Numbered from the stretch's first letter, positions 8,826 through 18,094 are shown. The stretch: DNA of 33,403 nt from Hymenobacter sp. CRA2 (GCF_002007105.1 NZ_MVBC01000024.1:1-33403), one strand, 5' to 3'. Program-made: numbers and translations. Notes: a model not told the origin generated them from the letters alone.

Positions 8826-9418
8826 GTCGGGCAGGATGATGAGGTAGGCGATGGAGCAGAGGTAGTCGGCGGCCGGCTCGGGTGGCAGGTAGCGGACCAC
8901 GTCGCACAGGGCCAGCGCTACTTTGTCCGGTATGGGTGGCTGAGCCAGCCCCACGCCCGGGCTGGTCAGCCCGAGCCACCCGACGCCTACTGCCGCTACG
9001 CCGCGCAGAAATACCGACCTATTGCAGTGAAACATCGGACGTTAGCTTGACCAACGACCCAATAGAACAAATCCGACGCGGGCAACTCTCCTGTACTGTG
9101 CGGTACCAATAGTAAGAACTCACTCACCCCGGTCACCGCCCGTCGAACAGTACCAGCATCGGGCACAACCAATAAAACCGCCGTGCCCCTACCGGCTCTG
9201 CATTTGTCTGCCAGCAGCGGCTAGCTCTAGTTACGCACTTGGGCCGAGCACCAGACGCACGCCCCGTTATGGCTACCCCACAGATACCGGGTCGGCATAC
9301 CTGCCCCTGCGCCACCTTAGGATTGTGCGGCCCGGCAGTAGCAAAGACGAGCATTTTACTGGAAATTTGCGTAGTATCTCTCCTTGGTCCTTCCTCTTCC
9401 GCCCGCCACATCGCGTTA
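8826..9418. other. Divergent intergenic region between PL22 and the histidine kinase
   Basis: Nearly 600 bases upstream of both the pectin cluster and the PAS kinase. It should carry the promoters for both directions, but I see no convincing TAnnTTTG match. Open frames here are extensions of PL22 (to 9035) and of the kinase (to 9239) without domain-like content. No RNA gene or repeat was recognised. Confidence 0.5.
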
Positions 9419-10504
9419 ATGTCGTTTCCCTCCGCGTTCTTCGAGAGCTTCCTGCAGGAGGCCCCTCAGGTGTTCTTCGTCTACGATGTGCCGGGGCGGC
9501 GTGTGCAGTACGTCAGCCCGGGCTACGAGCGGGTGCTGGGAGGCCGCTGCACGCAGGTGAATGAGGAGCTGCCCGGTCTGCTCGCCCGCGTGCACCCGGA
9601 CGACCGGGACCACGCCGCCGATTGCTGGCAACGCTGGCTGGCAGGCCGCCTGCGCGAGCCGTTTGAGCTGCGGCTGCGCTGGGCCGAGGGCCAGGACCAG
9701 CACTTGAGTATCACCCCGCACCGGCTGCCGGGCCAGGAAGGCCAGGTAGGCGGCCTGATCGAGGACGTCACGGCCACCAAGGTGATGCTCTGGCACGCCG
9801 ACAAGTACAACTCCAAGAAGAACACCACGCTGGAAATCCTCTCGCACGATCTGGCCGGGCCCTTCACCCAGCTGGAGCAGATGAGCGAGTACTTTCAGCA
9901 CACGGTGGCCCCGCTGCAGAACCCGCAGCTGCTGGGCATGATCGAGCACATGCGCGAGCTGTGCCGCGACAGCGTGAACCTGATCCGGGACTTCGTGGAC
10001 CACGAGTTTCTCGATTCCGTCAACGTGGAGCTGAAGTGCGAGCGGGTGGACCTGGTGGAAAAGCTGCGCCTGGTGCTGGAGCAGTATCAGCTGGGCGAGC
10101 GGTTCGTGGGCAAGCGCTTCGACTTCGTGGCTCACGTGGCCCCGCTCTACGTGGAGCTGGACCAGAACAAGTTCATGCAGGTCATCAACAACCTGATCAG
10201 CAACTCGATCAAGTTCACGCCCGATGGGGGCGTCATTACCGTCTCGGTAGGGCGCGAGGCAGATCGGGCGGTGGTAGCCGTGTCCGATACCGGCGTGGGC
10301 ATTCCGGAGAAGCTGCAGGCCGGGCTATTCGAGAAGTTCACCAAGGCCCGGCGCCCGGGCCTGCGCGGGGAGCGGAGCACCGGCCTGGGCATGTCCATTA
10401 TCAAGACCATCGTGGAGCTGCACGGGGGCCGCATCACCTTCGCCAGCGCCGAAGGAGAAGGCACCATCTTCACCATCGGGCTGCCCTTGCCCCAGGAAGC
10501 GTAA
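9419..10504 (+). CDS. Soluble PAS-domain sensor histidine kinase
   Basis: A 361-residue cytoplasmic histidine kinase without membrane segments. Residues 1-125 look like a PAS fold (QVFFVYDVPGRRVQYVSPGYERVLG ... LPGLLARVHPDDRD). The dimerisation/phosphoacceptor helix contains LEILSHDLAGPF with His143. The ATPase domain shows an N-box (VINNLISNSIKFTPDGG), a G1 box (DTGVGIPEKL), and GLGMSIIKTIVELHGG. I start it at 9419 (MSFPSAFFESFLQE), because the 60 open codons upstream look random. It converges on the single-domain response regulator at 10562-10984, with a 57-base gap, which makes that protein its likely partner. Confidence 0.88.
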   Translation: MSFPSAFFESFLQEAPQVFFVYDVPGRRVQYVSPGYERVLGGRCTQVNEELPGLLARVHPDDRDHAADCWQRWLAGRLREPFELRLRWAEGQDQHLSITPHRLPGQEGQVGGLIEDVTATKVMLWHADKYNSKKNTTLEILSHDLAGPFTQLEQMSEYFQHTVAPLQNPQLLGMIEHMRELCRDSVNLIRDFVDHEFLDSVNVELKCERVDLVEKLRLVLEQYQLGERFVGKRFDFVAHVAPLYVELDQNKFMQVINNLISNSIKFTPDGGVITVSVGREADRAVVAVSDTGVGIPEKLQAGLFEKFTKARRPGLRGERSTGLGMSIIKTIVELHGGRITFASAEGEGTIFTIGLPLPQEA

Positions 10505-10561
10505 ACCACCGCTGCGGGGCCGGCGGCTACGCGTTTCGTCGCGGCCTGGCCCACGTCGCCC

Positions 10562-10984
10562 TTAAGCAGGCGGCAGCTCCCGCCGAAAGAAGGTGCGCAA
10601 CACATAGTTGACGTTGTCCTTGTTCAGGGGTTTGTTGAGAAACCCGTCCACGCCGAGGGCCTGCACCTGTTCCACGTCGCGTGGGTGCAGCGAGGTGGTG
10701 AGCATGACGATGACGGTGGCCTGGCGCTGCCCCGCCGGCAGCTGCCGGTACGCCTGCAAAAACTCGATGCCGTTCATGCCGGGCATGTTCACGTCGAGCA
10801 AAATGAGCGCCGGGCAGTCGGGCGTAGGGGTAGCGCAGTGCGCGTGCACCTGGTCCAGCGCCTGCTGCCCGTCCAGGGCTACGAAGATGCGCTCGGCCAC
10901 GCCTAGGCGCGTGAGTAAAGCGTGGTTGAGGAAATTGGTGGTCTGGTCGTCGTCCACCAGCAGCACACCGGAAAGTTTTTCCAT
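10562..10984 (-). CDS. Single-domain (CheY-like) response regulator
   Basis: A 140-residue stand-alone receiver domain. The acidic pocket is LLVDDDQTT (residues 8-16), the phosphoacceptor is Asp64 in ILLDVNMPGMNG, the switch Thr is in VIVMLTTSL, and the conserved Lys is in DGFLNKPLN. There is no output domain, so it probably works in a phosphorelay or by protein interaction. It lies tail-to-tail with the PAS histidine kinase. The C-terminus is slightly extended by RTFFRRELPPA. Confidence 0.9.
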   Translation of the reverse strand: MEKLSGVLLVDDDQTTNFLNHALLTRLGVAERIFVALDGQQALDQVHAHCATPTPDCPALILLDVNMPGMNGIEFLQAYRQLPAGQRQATVIVMLTTSLHPRDVEQVQALGVDGFLNKPLNKDNVNYVLRTFFRRELPPA

Positions 10985-11300
10985 ACGGTCGGGTTCGTCC
11001 GGGCGGCCCGCCTATAGCGGCCCCCTGGCCGGCCCTATACGCACGTTAGCGACGGAAGTAGACGAAAAACGCAGCACCGACGCACGATTCGCAGTACACT
11101 TCGAGCCTACCTGCGTGGTTTTCCACGGTTGTAAAAGGCTCAAAGACGATGCGCACTCCCCTCCCGCTTCGTCAGATAGTTCAACGAAGCGGTAGAGATG
11201 CTTCGCCGGGCTCAGCAGAAGTTGAATCCAAAATTCTTAACACGCTTTTGGCGGTACAGCTGACGGAGTAACCCAGAAAAACAATCATTATAAACTCATC
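10985..11300. other. Intergenic region holding a half-copy of the palindromic repeat
   Basis: About 316 bases between the response regulator start and the LytR-like gene end. The only recognised content is the repeat half at 11181-11217. Base composition drops towards 11250-11300, ahead of the AT-richer lytSR-like genes. No coding or RNA signal was seen. Confidence 0.5.
11181..11217 (+). repeat. Half-copy of the GTCATnCTGAGC palindrome family
   Basis: This stretch (TCAACGAAGCGGTAGAGATG, then CTTCGCCGGGCTCAGCA) matches the right arm and spacer of the perfect palindrome at 32430-32512 with only a few changes. The matching left arm is missing or heavily decayed here. Confidence 0.75.
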
Positions 11301-12029
11301 CTACTGAAATCCTTTCAGCAGCTTATAAAAAGCCTCGGCATAAGTATCACTGATGGGAATAATCTGGTCGGCAATCTGAATTCTGTTTTTCTCGATGTGG
11401 TCGATTTTATCAATAGCAACCAGAAAGGACCGGTGCACGCGCGCGAAATCCTGGGCGGGCAGCAGCTCTTCCAATTTGGCAAAGTTCAAGAGCGTCATAA
11501 TTTTCTCCTCCGCGGTATGAATCCGTAAGTAATCTTTCATACCCTCCACAAAGAGAATATCGCGAATAGCCACTTTCTGAATGCGGTGGCCCACCTTCAG
11601 AAAAATATACTCCGTCTCATTCTTGGTTTCCGCTTTTTCTTCCTTCTTGTTCGGGCTATGCTTGGAGCTTTGTTCCTGGTACAGGCGTAAAACGCTTTTA
11701 TAAAACCGCTCAAACGTAAAGGGCTTCAGCAGGTAGTCCCGCACCTCCAGCTCATAGGCTTTTAGCGCATATTGGTCGTAGGCGGTAGTCAGGATAATTA
11801 CTGGTTTGGGATTCAGCATCGGGATAAAACTGAGTCCATCCAGATCCGGCATGTTGATGTCCAGAAACAGCAGGTCGGGTTTGTCTTGCTTTAACGGTCC
11901 GGCGGCTTCCAGGGGGCTCCCGTAGACGCCTTTCAGCTCCAGAAAAGAAACTTTTCGGATGTATTCCTCCAGCATCTCCTGGGCCAAGTACTCGTCCTCA
12001 ATGATGTAGCAGCTGAGCTTTTCTTTCAT
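11301..12029 (-). CDS. LytTR-family response regulator
   Basis: A 242-residue transcriptional regulator with an N-terminal receiver (IIEDEYLAQE; phosphoacceptor Asp57 in LLFLDINMPDLDG; Thr in ILTTAYDQYA; Lys in DYLLKPF), a charged linker rich in Lys/Glu (about 120-137), and a C-terminal LytTR DNA-binding domain (ILFVEGMKDYLRIHT, then FARVHRSFLVAIDKID). It overlaps the kinase gene by 32 bases (11998-12029), which implies co-transcription and coupling. The likely target is the divergent ABC/M1 operon (inference from position). It is visibly AT-richer than its neighbours. Confidence 0.93.
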   Translation of the reverse strand: MKEKLSCYIIEDEYLAQEMLEEYIRKVSFLELKGVYGSPLEAAGPLKQDKPDLLFLDINMPDLDGLSFIPMLNPKPVIILTTAYDQYALKAYELEVRDYLLKPFTFERFYKSVLRLYQEQSSKHSPNKKEEKAETKNETEYIFLKVGHRIQKVAIRDILFVEGMKDYLRIHTAEEKIMTLLNFAKLEELLPAQDFARVHRSFLVAIDKIDHIEKNRIQIADQIIPISDTYAEAFYKLLKGFQ

Positions 12030-13020
12030 GCGCCTGTAAGTGAAGGCCGTAGATGGTAAGCACGACCGTAAAGGTGTCGCCGGTGTTCTGAATGCTCAGC
12101 GTGTGCTGGCCGGGATACAACAAAGCCAGCCTTTTCCGGACGTTGGGCAGCCCGATGCCCCCCGGTTCTTCCAGCGGATTGGCCGTTTTTTTTCCGATAG
12201 GGTTCTGCACGCTGAAGGCTAGGCCATCTTCTTTCACCTCTACCCGCACCTTCAGGTCGCCGGGGGCCAATCGGGCGGGGCTGTGCTTGTAGGCGTTTTC
12301 CAGCAGGTGAATGAACAGCAAGGGAGCAATGTAGCACGCTTCCGTCTCGCCCGCTATTTGCAAATCCACCACTGGATTGTTTTTGTACCGAAGCTGCTGC
12401 AAACTCACATAGTCCTGCACATAGTCCATTTCCCGCGCCAGCGGAACCGTGGCCGCATTGGACTCATAAATCATGTAGCGCATCAAGGAAGCCAGCTGCA
12501 TAACGGCCTCCGGGGCGGCGGGCGCCTGTTTATATACCAGTGCGTGGATATTGTTGAGGGTATTGAATAAAAAGTGTGGGTTTATCTGTGATTTCAAATA
12601 ATGCAGTTCGGCTTCCACAGCCTGTTTTTCCAGCTGCTCTTTCCGGATGGTATTGAGCACCAAGTTCTCGGTAACTCTGGCCAACCAACTCAGGATGATA
12701 AAGACCACGGCCGATAACAGATGCATGATATAATATCCGGCATCCGATTCCTTATGATAAAAAAGCAAAAACGGCAAAGGGCCGGTCAATAATATTCCCG
12801 CCAGCGCCAGCCAATACTCCCTACCCTTACGCTTACCGGTATAATAGGTCAGCAGGGAGAAATGAGCGTAAAAAACGTATAAACAAGTAGCTATAAATCC
12901 TGCAAAGGTGCTCAGCCAATGTACATCACCTTCGCCCCCTAGCTGCAAGCCTACCAACAAGCTAAACAGGGCCCAGAGGGATAGGTGAATCAGCCAGAAG
13001 ATTTTTTTGATTCGCGCCAT
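11998..13020 (-). CDS. LytS-type membrane sensor histidine kinase
   Basis: A 340-residue kinase of the His_kinase (LytS/YehU) type. Four hydrophobic segments at about residues 7-27, 36-57, 70-88 and 96-116 form the membrane sensor. The phosphoacceptor helix has LKSQINPHFLFNTLNNI with His149. The ATPase part has LLFIHLLENAYKHSPA and GGIGLPNVRKRLALLYPG. It partners the overlapping LytTR regulator and is divergently placed from the ABC/M1 genes. The periplasmic loops are very short, so it probably senses a membrane-level signal or works with a membrane partner (inference). Confidence 0.93.
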   Translation of the reverse strand: MARIKKIFWLIHLSLWALFSLLVGLQLGGEGDVHWLSTFAGFIATCLYVFYAHFSLLTYYTGKRKGREYWLALAGILLTGPLPFLLFYHKESDAGYYIMHLLSAVVFIILSWLARVTENLVLNTIRKEQLEKQAVEAELHYLKSQINPHFLFNTLNNIHALVYKQAPAAPEAVMQLASLMRYMIYESNAATVPLAREMDYVQDYVSLQQLRYKNNPVVDLQIAGETEACYIAPLLFIHLLENAYKHSPARLAPGDLKVRVEVKEDGLAFSVQNPIGKKTANPLEEPGGIGLPNVRKRLALLYPGQHTLSIQNTGDTFTVVLTIYGLHLQAHERKAQLLHH

Positions 13021-13174
13021 AGCACAAAGGTGGTATTTCCGATTCTGCTCCGCGCACCGTCTCGACCAGATGCCCCTTCCAATCTACGAGCGGCGAAACG
13101 GAGCCGGCCGGCGCACTGGCGGAAGCAAAGCCAGCCTTGGTCGATTACTTCCCCGCAGTAGCATATCGGGTTTC

Positions 13175-13224
13175 GCTTTCCGGGCCGGCAACAATTGCTT
13201 CGAACAGAAATAGAGCCGGAAAGC
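13175..13224. promoter_or_regulatory. Inverted repeat in the lytS/ABC divergent region
   Basis: GCTTTCCGG at 13175-13183 is matched by CCGGAAAGC at 13216-13224, perfect 9-bp arms with a 32-base spacer, 53 bases before the ABC start. It could be an operator for the LytTR regulator or a leader structure. This is weak evidence, since arms of this size can arise by chance. Confidence 0.3.
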
Positions 13225-13276
13225 ATCAGCCAAGGTGCTTTCCTCTCAGAAGACAAACCGAAGCAAATCAGCTAAT

Positions 13277-14206
13277 ATGGGAAAGCACCCGCTCAGCCTC
13301 GCCATCCGCAACGTCTCCAAAAGGTATGCGAATGGCGTGCAGGCATTGGATAATGTGTCGCTGGATATTCCGCCGGGCATGTATGGGCTGCTCGGCCCCA
13401 ACGGCGCCGGCAAATCAACCCTCATGCGCACGCTTGCCACACTGCAGGAGCCGGATGCCGGGCAGGTATTTCTGGGAGACATCGATGTGGTGCACCAGAA
13501 GGAAGCGGTGCGCGAGACGCTGGGCTACCTGCCCCAGGAGTTCGGGGTGTACCCCAAAGCCAGTGCGGAGGAACTGCTCGATTACTTCGCGGTGCTCAAG
13601 GGCATTACCAACCGGGCGGTGCGCCGAGAAACCATCGAGGCGTTGCTCAAGCAAACCAATCTGTGGGACAAGCGCCGGCAGAAGCTGGGCGGCTTCTCGG
13701 GCGGTATGAAGCAGCGCTTCGGAGTAGCGGTGGCCTTGCTGGGCAACCCTCAGCTGCTGATTGTGGACGAGCCCACGGCGGGCCTGGACCCGGCCGAGCG
13801 GGTGCGCTTCCTCAACCTGCTCAGCGCATTGGGGGAAAACAGCGTGGTCATTCTCTCCACCCACATCGTGGCGGATGTGGCCGAATTGTGCACCCACATG
13901 GCCATCATCAACCAGGGGCGGATTCTGCTGGAGGCCGCGCCGCTGGAAGCAGTTGCCGCCCTGCAGGGCCGGATCTGGCGCAAACTAACTGACAAACAGA
14001 CCCTGCCGGCGCTGGAGCAGGAGCACCGCGTCATTTCGGCCAAGCTGCTCAGTGGCCGCACCCTGGTGCATGTCTACAGCCCGGAAATGCCCGGCAACGG
14101 GTTTGAACCGGTGGAGCCCGACCTGGAGGATGTCTATTTCAGCGCTCTGACGGGCTGCTTAGGCCCGGCCGCTCAGCAGCCGAAAGCAGAGGAGGTAGCG
14201 CTATGA
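13277..14206 (+). CDS. ABC transporter ATP-binding protein
   Basis: A 309-residue ATPase subunit of an ABC-2 type transporter. Walker A is GLLGPNGAGKST (residues 37-48), followed by a Q-loop region (LGYLPQEFGVYP), the signature GFSGGMKQRFG, Walker B LLIVDEPTAGLDP, and a switch His in ILSTHI. About 80 extra C-terminal residues follow the nucleotide-binding domain. The start at 13277 (MGKHPLSLAIRNVSKRY) is preferred over an upstream in-frame ATG at 13235. Its stop overlaps the start of the permease/peptidase gene in ATGA (14203-14206), a sign of translational coupling. Confidence 0.95.
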   Translation: MGKHPLSLAIRNVSKRYANGVQALDNVSLDIPPGMYGLLGPNGAGKSTLMRTLATLQEPDAGQVFLGDIDVVHQKEAVRETLGYLPQEFGVYPKASAEELLDYFAVLKGITNRAVRRETIEALLKQTNLWDKRRQKLGGFSGGMKQRFGVAVALLGNPQLLIVDEPTAGLDPAERVRFLNLLSALGENSVVILSTHIVADVAELCTHMAIINQGRILLEAAPLEAVAALQGRIWRKLTDKQTLPALEQEHRVISAKLLSGRTLVHVYSPEMPGNGFEPVEPDLEDVYFSALTGCLGPAAQQPKAEEVAL

Positions 14207-17200
14207 AGTTCCAACGGATTTTTGCGCTGGAGTTTCGCTACCAGCTTCGCCAAGCCACTACCTGGCTTTACTTCGGGGCCTTGCTGCTCTTCGCTTTCCT
14301 GGTTGTCGTTGCCAATTATGCCTCCGACGCGCGGGACGGATACTTTTTACTCAACGCGCCCATCGTCCTGGCAGCCGTTACGGCCATCTGCAGCGTGAAG
14401 TGGCTGCTGATCGGCGCCTCCGTGGCGGGCGACGCGGCGGCGCGTGATGCGCAGACGCGCATGTATTTGCTCACCTACACCGCCCCCACCAGCAAAGCCG
14501 CCTACCTGGGCGGACGCTTTCTGGCCGCCTTCGCCCTGAGCGTGCTCGTGCTGCTCGCCATTCCGGCGGGCTTGCTGCTGGGCGTGCACTGCAGCGGCAT
14601 GGAGGCCGAATTGCTGGGGCCGTTCCGAGCGGCGGCTTACCTGACCACCTTCGGCTTTATCGCCGTGCCCAACGCCTTTTTCGCCACGGCCATTCAGTTC
14701 TCGCTGGCCGCGCTCAGCCGCCGGGCCCTGGGCAGTTACCTGGCCGGAGCGGCCCTGTTCGCGGCCGCCTACACCATCTGGCCGCTGCTGCCGGATGTGG
14801 GGCAGTGGGGAAACCTGGCGGACCCGATGAGTTTCGGGCCCATCCTGGGTCATCTGTCAAATGACTGGAGCCCCCTGGAGAAAAATACGCGCCTGCTGCT
14901 GCTGGAAGGGCCTTTCCTCACCAACCGCCTCCTGTGGATGGGCATTTCGCTGGGCGTGCTGGCATTTACCTATTCCCGTTTTCAGTTCTCGCTACCCGAA
15001 GCGCGCCCAAAAGCGCAGACTGCTACCCAGCCCGAATCAGCTGGAATAGCCCGGGGGGGCCTGAATTGGGTAGCCACGGGCACGCTGCCGCAGGCCAGGG
15101 GCACGTATGGCCTAGCCACGCAGCTGCACCAGTTGCGCCGTATCACCTGGGAAGCCTTTCTGCCGCTCGCCAAAAGCAAGGCTGGCCTGCCCCTGCTGGC
15201 GGTCCTGGCCCTGCTGGTAGGGTTGACCATACCCGCCAACCTCGAGGGCCGCGGCACGCCCCTGCTGCCCCGCACCGACTTTGTCCTGAACTATCTGACC
15301 GGGCCCCTTACGCAGCCGGAGAGGTTCTGGCCTATTATCGTCCTGCTCACCATTTTCTACGCCGGAGAGCTGGTGTGGCGCGACCGGGAAACCGGCCTGA
15401 GCGACATTGCCAACACGACGCCGGTGCCGGAATGGGTACTGCTGCTGAGCCGGTTTCTGGCCCTGTCCTTGGTGCTGGTGGTGTGGCAGGCCCTGCTGAT
15501 GACGGCCGGACTGGTGGCCCAGGCGGTCCTGGGCGGAGCAAAGCTGGAAATGGGGCTGTACGTGGCCGTGCTGTTCGGGCTGCAGCTGGTTGATTGCCTG
15601 CTTTTTGCCCTGCTGGCCCTCATGGTGCACGTGCTGGTGAATCAGAAGTTTGTGGGGCATCTGGTGGCGCTGCTGACCTACGGCTGCATCGTCTTTGCGC
15701 CTACCCTGGGCCTAGAGCATCAGCTGCTCATCTTCGGCGCCAGCCCCTCCTGGACGTACACCGATATGGCCGGCTTCGGCCCGACGCTGGTGCCCTGGCT
15801 GTGGTTCAAAGGCTACTGGGCGGCCTGGGCGCTGCTGCTGGCGGTAGTGACGGTGCCGTTCTGGGTGCGGGGCCGGGAAGGAAACGTTGTTGCCCGGCTT
15901 CAGCTGGCCCGGCGGCGCTTCACGGGTTCGGCGGCCCGGGTAGCGGCGGTGGCGGCAGGCGGCATGCTGGGGTTCGGCAGCTTTATCTTCTACAACACCA
16001 ACGTGCTGCACGACTACATCAACACCTCCGCCGCTACGGCGCAGCGGGCGGCCTACGAGCAGCGTTTCCATCGATACCAGAACCTACCCCAGCCCCTGCT
16101 GACCGGCGTAAAACTCCGGGTAGAAATGTATCCCCGGCAGCGGGAAGTAGCGATACAAGGCACATACCTGCTGGTAAACGACCAGCAAGAACCCATCGAC
16201 TCGGTTCTGCTGGCGTCCGGGGCCGCCGACGTGGAGACCACCGCGATTCGCTTCAACCAGCCAGCCAGGGAAGTGCTCGTGGACGAGGACCTGGGCCAGC
16301 GCCTGTACGCCCTGGCCAGGCCCTTGCTTCCCGGCGATTCGCTGCGCCTGAGCTTTCAGGTAACGCACAAAGCGCAGGGCTTTACCAACAACGGAGCCGA
16401 GGTGCAGATCCTGAAGAATGGCAGCAGCTTCCGGAACATGGAGTGGCTGCCGGCCATCGGGTACCAGCCGTTCCGGGAGCTGGACGAGGCCGGTGCCCGC
16501 AAAGCGTACGGCCTGGCCGCCCGGCCCGCCACGGCCTCGCTCTACGACGTGGCCGCCCGCCGGTACGCCTCCTTTCCCGAGCAGATCCGCTTTGAGGCCG
16601 TAGTGGGGACGGATGCCGACCAGATAGTGGTGGCGCCGGGCACCTTACGCCGCACCTGGACTAAAGCGGGCCGCCGCTACTTCCATTACGCCACGGATGC
16701 GCCGATCCGCAATGAATATGCCTTCTTTTCGGCCGACTACGCGGTGCAGGAGGGTAAATGGCGCAACCCATCAGCCGGCTCGGAGCAGGAGGTTGCCATC
16801 CAGATTTTCTATCCCCCGGGGCTGACGGAAAACCCGGCGCGGATGGTCCGAAGCGCCCAGGCTTCGCTGGACTATTACACCCGGCAGTTTGGGCCCTACC
16901 CGCACCGCCAACTCCGCTTTGTGACCCACGCCGGGTACAATTTCGGGCACCACGCCGCGCCCATTGATATTACAGCGGAGGAGGGCTTTTTTCTCCTGAA
17001 CCCGAAAGCTGATAAGCGCGGCTTTGACCTGGTGACGGCCGTGGTAGCCCACGAGGTAGCGCACCAGTGGTGGGGCAACCAACTCAAACAAGCTTATGTG
17101 GAGGGAGCAGGCCTGATTTCCGAAAGCTTGGCGTGGTACTCGGCCATGGGCGTGCTGGAGGACAAATATGGCCCTGAGCACCTCGAGCGGCTGCTGAGCT

Positions 17201-17826
17201 TCCTGCGAGAAGAAAACGAAACCCCGCGCAGCCGCGCCGCCTTGCCGCTGCTGCAGGCCAACGACTTCTACCAGAACTACCGCAAAGGTCCCCTGGCGCT
17301 GTATACGCTAAGTCAATACATGGGCCGGGACCGGGTAGACGCAGCGCTCCGGCAGTTGCTGGCTAAGCACCGCCCCGGCACGCTTCCCTACCCCACGTCG
17401 CTGGATCTTTACCAGGAACTGCAGGCCGCGACGCCGGATTCGCTCCAACCACTGCTGCACGACTTGTTCAAGGCCAACACCTTTTGGGAGCTGGCTACGG
17501 AAACCGCCACCGCCAAACCGCTCAAAGGAGGCACCTGGCAGCTGACGCTCACGCTGCGGGCCAACAAACTAGTAGTGGATAGCGCCGGCACCGAGTCGAA
17601 ACGACCGATGCAGGAGTGGGTGGAAGTCGGCGTCTTCGCCCCCGCCGAAGCCGGACAGGAGGTTGGGAAGCAGCTCTACCTACAAAAGCACCTCATCAAA
17701 TCCGGCCAGCAGACTATCCTGTTGACGTTACCTATCCGGCCCGCTAAAGTTGGTTTTGATCCACGTAATTTATTGATTGACTGGGAGCAAAATAACAACT
17801 ACAAACTGGTAAAGGTCGAAAACTAG
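14203..17826 (+). CDS. ABC-2 permease fused to an M1-family aminopeptidase
   Basis: A 1207-residue fusion. Roughly the first 600 residues hold two sets of hydrophobic helices (ABC-2 permease type, for example WLYFGALLLFAFLVVVANYA near 20-45, and a second set at about 330-590). After a further helix (about 575-600) comes a large extracytoplasmic part with an M1 gluzincin core: zinc motif HEVAHQWW (His950, His954) and the third ligand Glu974 in SES. The spacing from the second His to Glu is one residue longer than in classical M1 enzymes (HEXXH-X18-E). I do not see a classical GAMEN exopeptidase motif. The family is known in Bacteroidota as a permease/aminopeptidase fusion of unclear substrate. 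It is coupled to the ATPase gene and divergent from LytSR. Confidence 0.93.
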   Translation: MKFQRIFALEFRYQLRQATTWLYFGALLLFAFLVVVANYASDARDGYFLLNAPIVLAAVTAICSVKWLLIGASVAGDAAARDAQTRMYLLTYTAPTSKAAYLGGRFLAAFALSVLVLLAIPAGLLLGVHCSGMEAELLGPFRAAAYLTTFGFIAVPNAFFATAIQFSLAALSRRALGSYLAGAALFAAAYTIWPLLPDVGQWGNLADPMSFGPILGHLSNDWSPLEKNTRLLLLEGPFLTNRLLWMGISLGVLAFTYSRFQFSLPEARPKAQTATQPESAGIARGGLNWVATGTLPQARGTYGLATQLHQLRRITWEAFLPLAKSKAGLPLLAVLALLVGLTIPANLEGRGTPLLPRTDFVLNYLTGPLTQPERFWPIIVLLTIFYAGELVWRDRETGLSDIANTTPVPEWVLLLSRFLALSLVLVVWQALLMTAGLVAQAVLGGAKLEMGLYVAVLFGLQLVDCLLFALLALMVHVLVNQKFVGHLVALLTYGCIVFAPTLGLEHQLLIFGASPSWTYTDMAGFGPTLVPWLWFKGYWAAWALLLAVVTVPFWVRGREGNVVARLQLARRRFTGSAARVAAVAAGGMLGFGSFIFYNTNVLHDYINTSAATAQRAAYEQRFHRYQNLPQPLLTGVKLRVEMYPRQREVAIQGTYLLVNDQQEPIDSVLLASGAADVETTAIRFNQPAREVLVDEDLGQRLYALARPLLPGDSLRLSFQVTHKAQGFTNNGAEVQILKNGSSFRNMEWLPAIGYQPFRELDEAGARKAYGLAARPATASLYDVAARRYASFPEQIRFEAVVGTDADQIVVAPGTLRRTWTKAGRRYFHYATDAPIRNEYAFFSADYAVQEGKWRNPSAGSEQEVAIQIFYPPGLTENPARMVRSAQASLDYYTRQFGPYPHRQLRFVTHAGYNFGHHAAPIDITAEEGFFLLNPKADKRGFDLVTAVVAHEVAHQWWGNQLKQAYVEGAGLISESLAWYSAMGVLEDKYGPEHLERLLSFLREENETPRSRAALPLLQANDFYQNYRKGPLALYTLSQYMGRDRVDAALRQLLAKHRPGTLPYPTSLDLYQELQAATPDSLQPLLHDLFKANTFWELATETATAKPLKGGTWQLTLTLRANKLVVDSAGTESKRPMQEWVEVGVFAPAEAGQEVGKQLYLQKHLIKSGQQTILLTLPIRPAKVGFDPRNLLIDWEQNNNYKLVKVEN

Positions 17827-18094
17827 ACCGTTACCAGGTTTTCATCCTGTGGAGCGTGTCGGGGAGTTAGGCAGGGCGTAAACAGCAATGACCTGCGCCA
17901 AAAACTGTCGAGCCGCCCACCTTCGGCCCTTGACTTTGTGCCCGTAGCCCAGCTAGGTCGTCGAGCGCACCTTTGCCTGGCCAGGGCAGGCTGTGTGTTG
18001 CCCAGAATGGTAAGCAGCCTACCTCGACCCCGAACCGGCGTGAACGATGCAAGAGCGGGTACGATTCCGAACAACGATTCCGGTACGCACGGAT

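Noticed and set aside
9133-9411. 92-codon minus-strand open frame upstream of the PAS kinase
   Set aside because: No recognisable motif, signal or neighbour logic; composition looks random.
17856-17955. Possible remnant of an IS5-type transposase (a short frame with GHKVKGRR and later VIAVYALPNSPTR)
   Set aside because: Only about 36 codons between stops with a loose resemblance to the 'KVKGRKRH' region; too weak to annotate.
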